From assembly GCA_902477915.1 (NCBI GenBank), contig CABSJA010000027.1, forward strand, positions 1-23,896: a stretch of DNA of 23,896 bases, written 5' to 3'. Under the pieces are notes generated by a model, which saw only the letters and a list, made by a program, of their open reading frames with translations, searched no databases and was not told the origin of the DNA. The first letter of the stretch is position 1, and each line of letters starts with the position of its first letter. Below are positions 22,417-23,896 of this stretch, in pieces. Origin of the DNA: an uncultured Veillonella sp. GTDB taxonomy: Bacteria; Bacillota; Negativicutes; Veillonellales; Veillonellaceae. A program made the translations under genes and the position numbers.

Positions 22417-23896
22417 ATGAAAAAATCTTGGAAAAAAGCCCTCTTAGCAGGTCTTAGCATTGTAATGATGGGTTCCTTCATCGCTGGTTGCGGCTCTGAT
22501 AATAATGGTGCTGCTAATAAGGATGTTTTAAAAGTTGGTGTAACTAACTTCGCATCCACATTAGAACCTACAGAAAACTTCTTCGCATGGGTTGTTATGC
22601 GCTATGGTGTAGGCGAAACATTGGCTAAGTTTGACGAACAAATGAAACCTCAACCATGGATTGCATCTAAATGGGAAGTATCCCCAGACCATAAAACGTG
22701 GACTTTCACAATCAATGATAAGGTGAAATTCTCTAATGGTAAAAAAGTTGATGCTGCAGCAGTTAAAGCATCTATCGAACGGGCTTTTGAAAAATCCAAT
22801 CGTGCAAAAACATTCTTCGAATATGACTCTATGGAAGCTAATGGTCAACAATTGGTAATTCATACAACAAAAGAATATCCTAATATGCCTGGCCTTTTAG
22901 CGGATCCGTTGTTCCTAATCGTTGATGTACAATCTGAAAAAGATGGCCGTAACTTTGCCAAGGAAGGTCCTATTGGTACAGGTCCATACGTAGTTAAATC
23001 TTTCACAAAAGAACGTGCTGAGATGGCTGCTAACGAAAACTATTGGGATGGTACAGTACCATTTAAAACTGTAGAAATTCCTTCCATCGACGATCCTAAT
23101 ACGCGTGCTATGAGCTTACAATCTGGCGACGTAGATATGGCTGTTAACATCGGTCCTGGTGAAATTGGTTTATTCCAAAATAACGATAAGTTCAAGGTTG
23201 ATGAAATCGCATCTCTTCGTGTAGTATTGGCTCGTATCAACCAAAAAGGTGTTCTTGGTGATGACAAAGTACGTGCTGCAGTTATTTCTGCAACAGACCG
23301 TAAAAACTATGCTGATGTATTGTTAAAAGGTACATTCATTCCTGGTTCCGCACCAATTCCACCATCCATGGACTATGGCTTCAAAGATTTGAAAGATCCT
23401 AATGCGTATAACCCTGAACGTTCTAAACAATTATTAGCAGAAGATGGTTGGAAAGATACTGATGGGGACGGCATCCTTGATAAAGATGGCAAACCATTAA
23501 CATTTGACTTCGTAGTATATAATTCTCGTGCAGAATTACCACTTTATGCAGAAGCTGTTCAAGCAGACCTTAAAAAAGTGGGTATCGACATGAAAATCAA
23601 AACAGTTGACTATAACTTGATCGATAAAATGGGTCAAGATGGCGACTATGATATGCTTATCTCCAACATCGTAACTGCTAATACAGGCGATCCAATCTGG
23701 TTCTTAGCTAACTACTGGCATACTAATGTGGATGGTTCCAACCCTCAAAACGGTTCTGGTTACTCCAATCCACAAGTTGACCAATTGTTAGATGCTGCTG
23801 AAACTGAATTTGATCCTGCAAAACGTCGTGATTATGCAATCCAAATTCAACAATTATTGATGAATGATGGTGCTGCATTGTTCTTAGGTTACCCTA
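22417..23896 (+). CDS. nikA: Substrate-binding lipoprotein of nickel/peptide ABC transporter (partial)
   Basis: The gene runs off the window end; 493 codons are visible of a family that is usually about 500-540. AAGGAG lies eight bases before the ATG. The N-terminus is a lipoprotein signal (basic start, hydrophobic core, lipobox IAGC with C25), followed by a short Ser/Asn/Gly linker. The rest is an SBP_bac_5 domain: TLEPTENFFAW, EVSPDHKTWTFTI near residues 87-99, SNGKKVDAAAVKASIERAF, IGTGPYVV, and ENYWDGTVPFKTVEI. It would capture the substrate outside the membrane and deliver it to NikBC. In many nik or opp operons this gene comes first; here it follows the permeases. The riboswitch upstream favours cobalt or nickel; peptide binding cannot be excluded. 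Confidence 0.88.
   Translation, partial: MKKSWKKALLAGLSIVMMGSFIAGCGSDNNGAANKDVLKVGVTNFASTLEPTENFFAWVVMRYGVGETLAKFDEQMKPQPWIASKWEVSPDHKTWTFTINDKVKFSNGKKVDAAAVKASIERAFEKSNRAKTFFEYDSMEANGQQLVIHTTKEYPNMPGLLADPLFLIVDVQSEKDGRNFAKEGPIGTGPYVVKSFTKERAEMAANENYWDGTVPFKTVEIPSIDDPNTRAMSLQSGDVDMAVNIGPGEIGLFQNNDKFKVDEIASLRVVLARINQKGVLGDDKVRAAVISATDRKNYADVLLKGTFIPGSAPIPPSMDYGFKDLKDPNAYNPERSKQLLAEDGWKDTDGDGILDKDGKPLTFDFVVYNSRAELPLYAEAVQADLKKVGIDMKIKTVDYNLIDKMGQDGDYDMLISNIVTANTGDPIWFLANYWHTNVDGSNPQNGSGYSNPQVDQLLDAAETEFDPAKRRDYAIQIQQLLMNDGAALFLGYP

Overview
The window reads as chromosomal DNA of a low-GC diderm Firmicute, most likely Veillonella or a close relative in the Negativicutes. This is an inference from the overall gene content, the AT-rich intergenic DNA, the codon usage, and a secreted protein with a TolA-like coiled coil. 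No rRNA, tRNA, insertion sequence, integrase or CRISPR array was seen. Apart from the genes cut by the window ends, everything looks like stable housekeeping and accessory metabolism.

Layout. (1) 6-941: cysK (cysteine synthase, + strand), closed by a strong terminator. (2) 1096-4941 (- strand): one very large secreted protein with a signal peptide, a Q/P-rich linker, about 500 residues of alanine/glutamate/glutamine-rich coiled coil made of 20-residue repeats, and a C-terminal alpha/beta-hydrolase of the subtype B tannase type. (3) 4942-5498: AT-rich spacer with a possible gene-end remnant and a perfect 16-bp terminator stem. (4) 5499-10770 (- strand, transcribed dapF > NhaC-like antiporter > fruK > fruA): lysine/peptidoglycan precursor synthesis, a sodium/proton antiporter, 1-phosphofructokinase and a fructose PTS permease. 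(5) 11109-13215 (+): ptsI and ptsH, the general PTS proteins that feed FruA. (6) 13416-13694 (-): a CsoR-type copper-sensing repressor. (7) 14067-14873 (+): a membrane-anchored monofunctional GT51 peptidoglycan glycosyltransferase. (8) 15138-17776 (+): argG-argH, the last two steps of arginine synthesis, followed by a long leader and a PotE-like putrescine/ornithine antiporter at 18394-19725. (9) 19726-20507: a large intergenic region with tandem repeats, a 28-codon micro-ORF with a strong ribosome binding site, a 17-bp CsoR-type palindrome, a promoter, a cobalamin riboswitch and its terminator. (10) 20508-23896 (+): a nickel/cobalt/peptide-family ABC importer, permeases NikB and NikC followed by the lipoprotein binding subunit, which is cut by the window end.

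How the genes fit together. EI (ptsI) and HPr (ptsH) pass phosphate to FruA, which imports fructose as fructose-1-phosphate; FruK then makes fructose-1,6-bisphosphate. ArgG and ArgH make arginine, and the PotE-like carrier exchanges ornithine and putrescine, so region 8 is arginine/polyamine metabolism. The transporter in region 10 sits behind a B12 riboswitch, which suggests that its substrate is linked to cobalamin supply, cobalt being the obvious candidate, rather than simply nickel or peptides.

Most worth checking are the stalked tannase-like esterase, the stacked metal-operator/B12-riboswitch control region, the 27-bp tandem repeat that crosses a stop codon upstream of fruK, the 28-codon micro-ORF, and the alternative hairpins in the potE leader.
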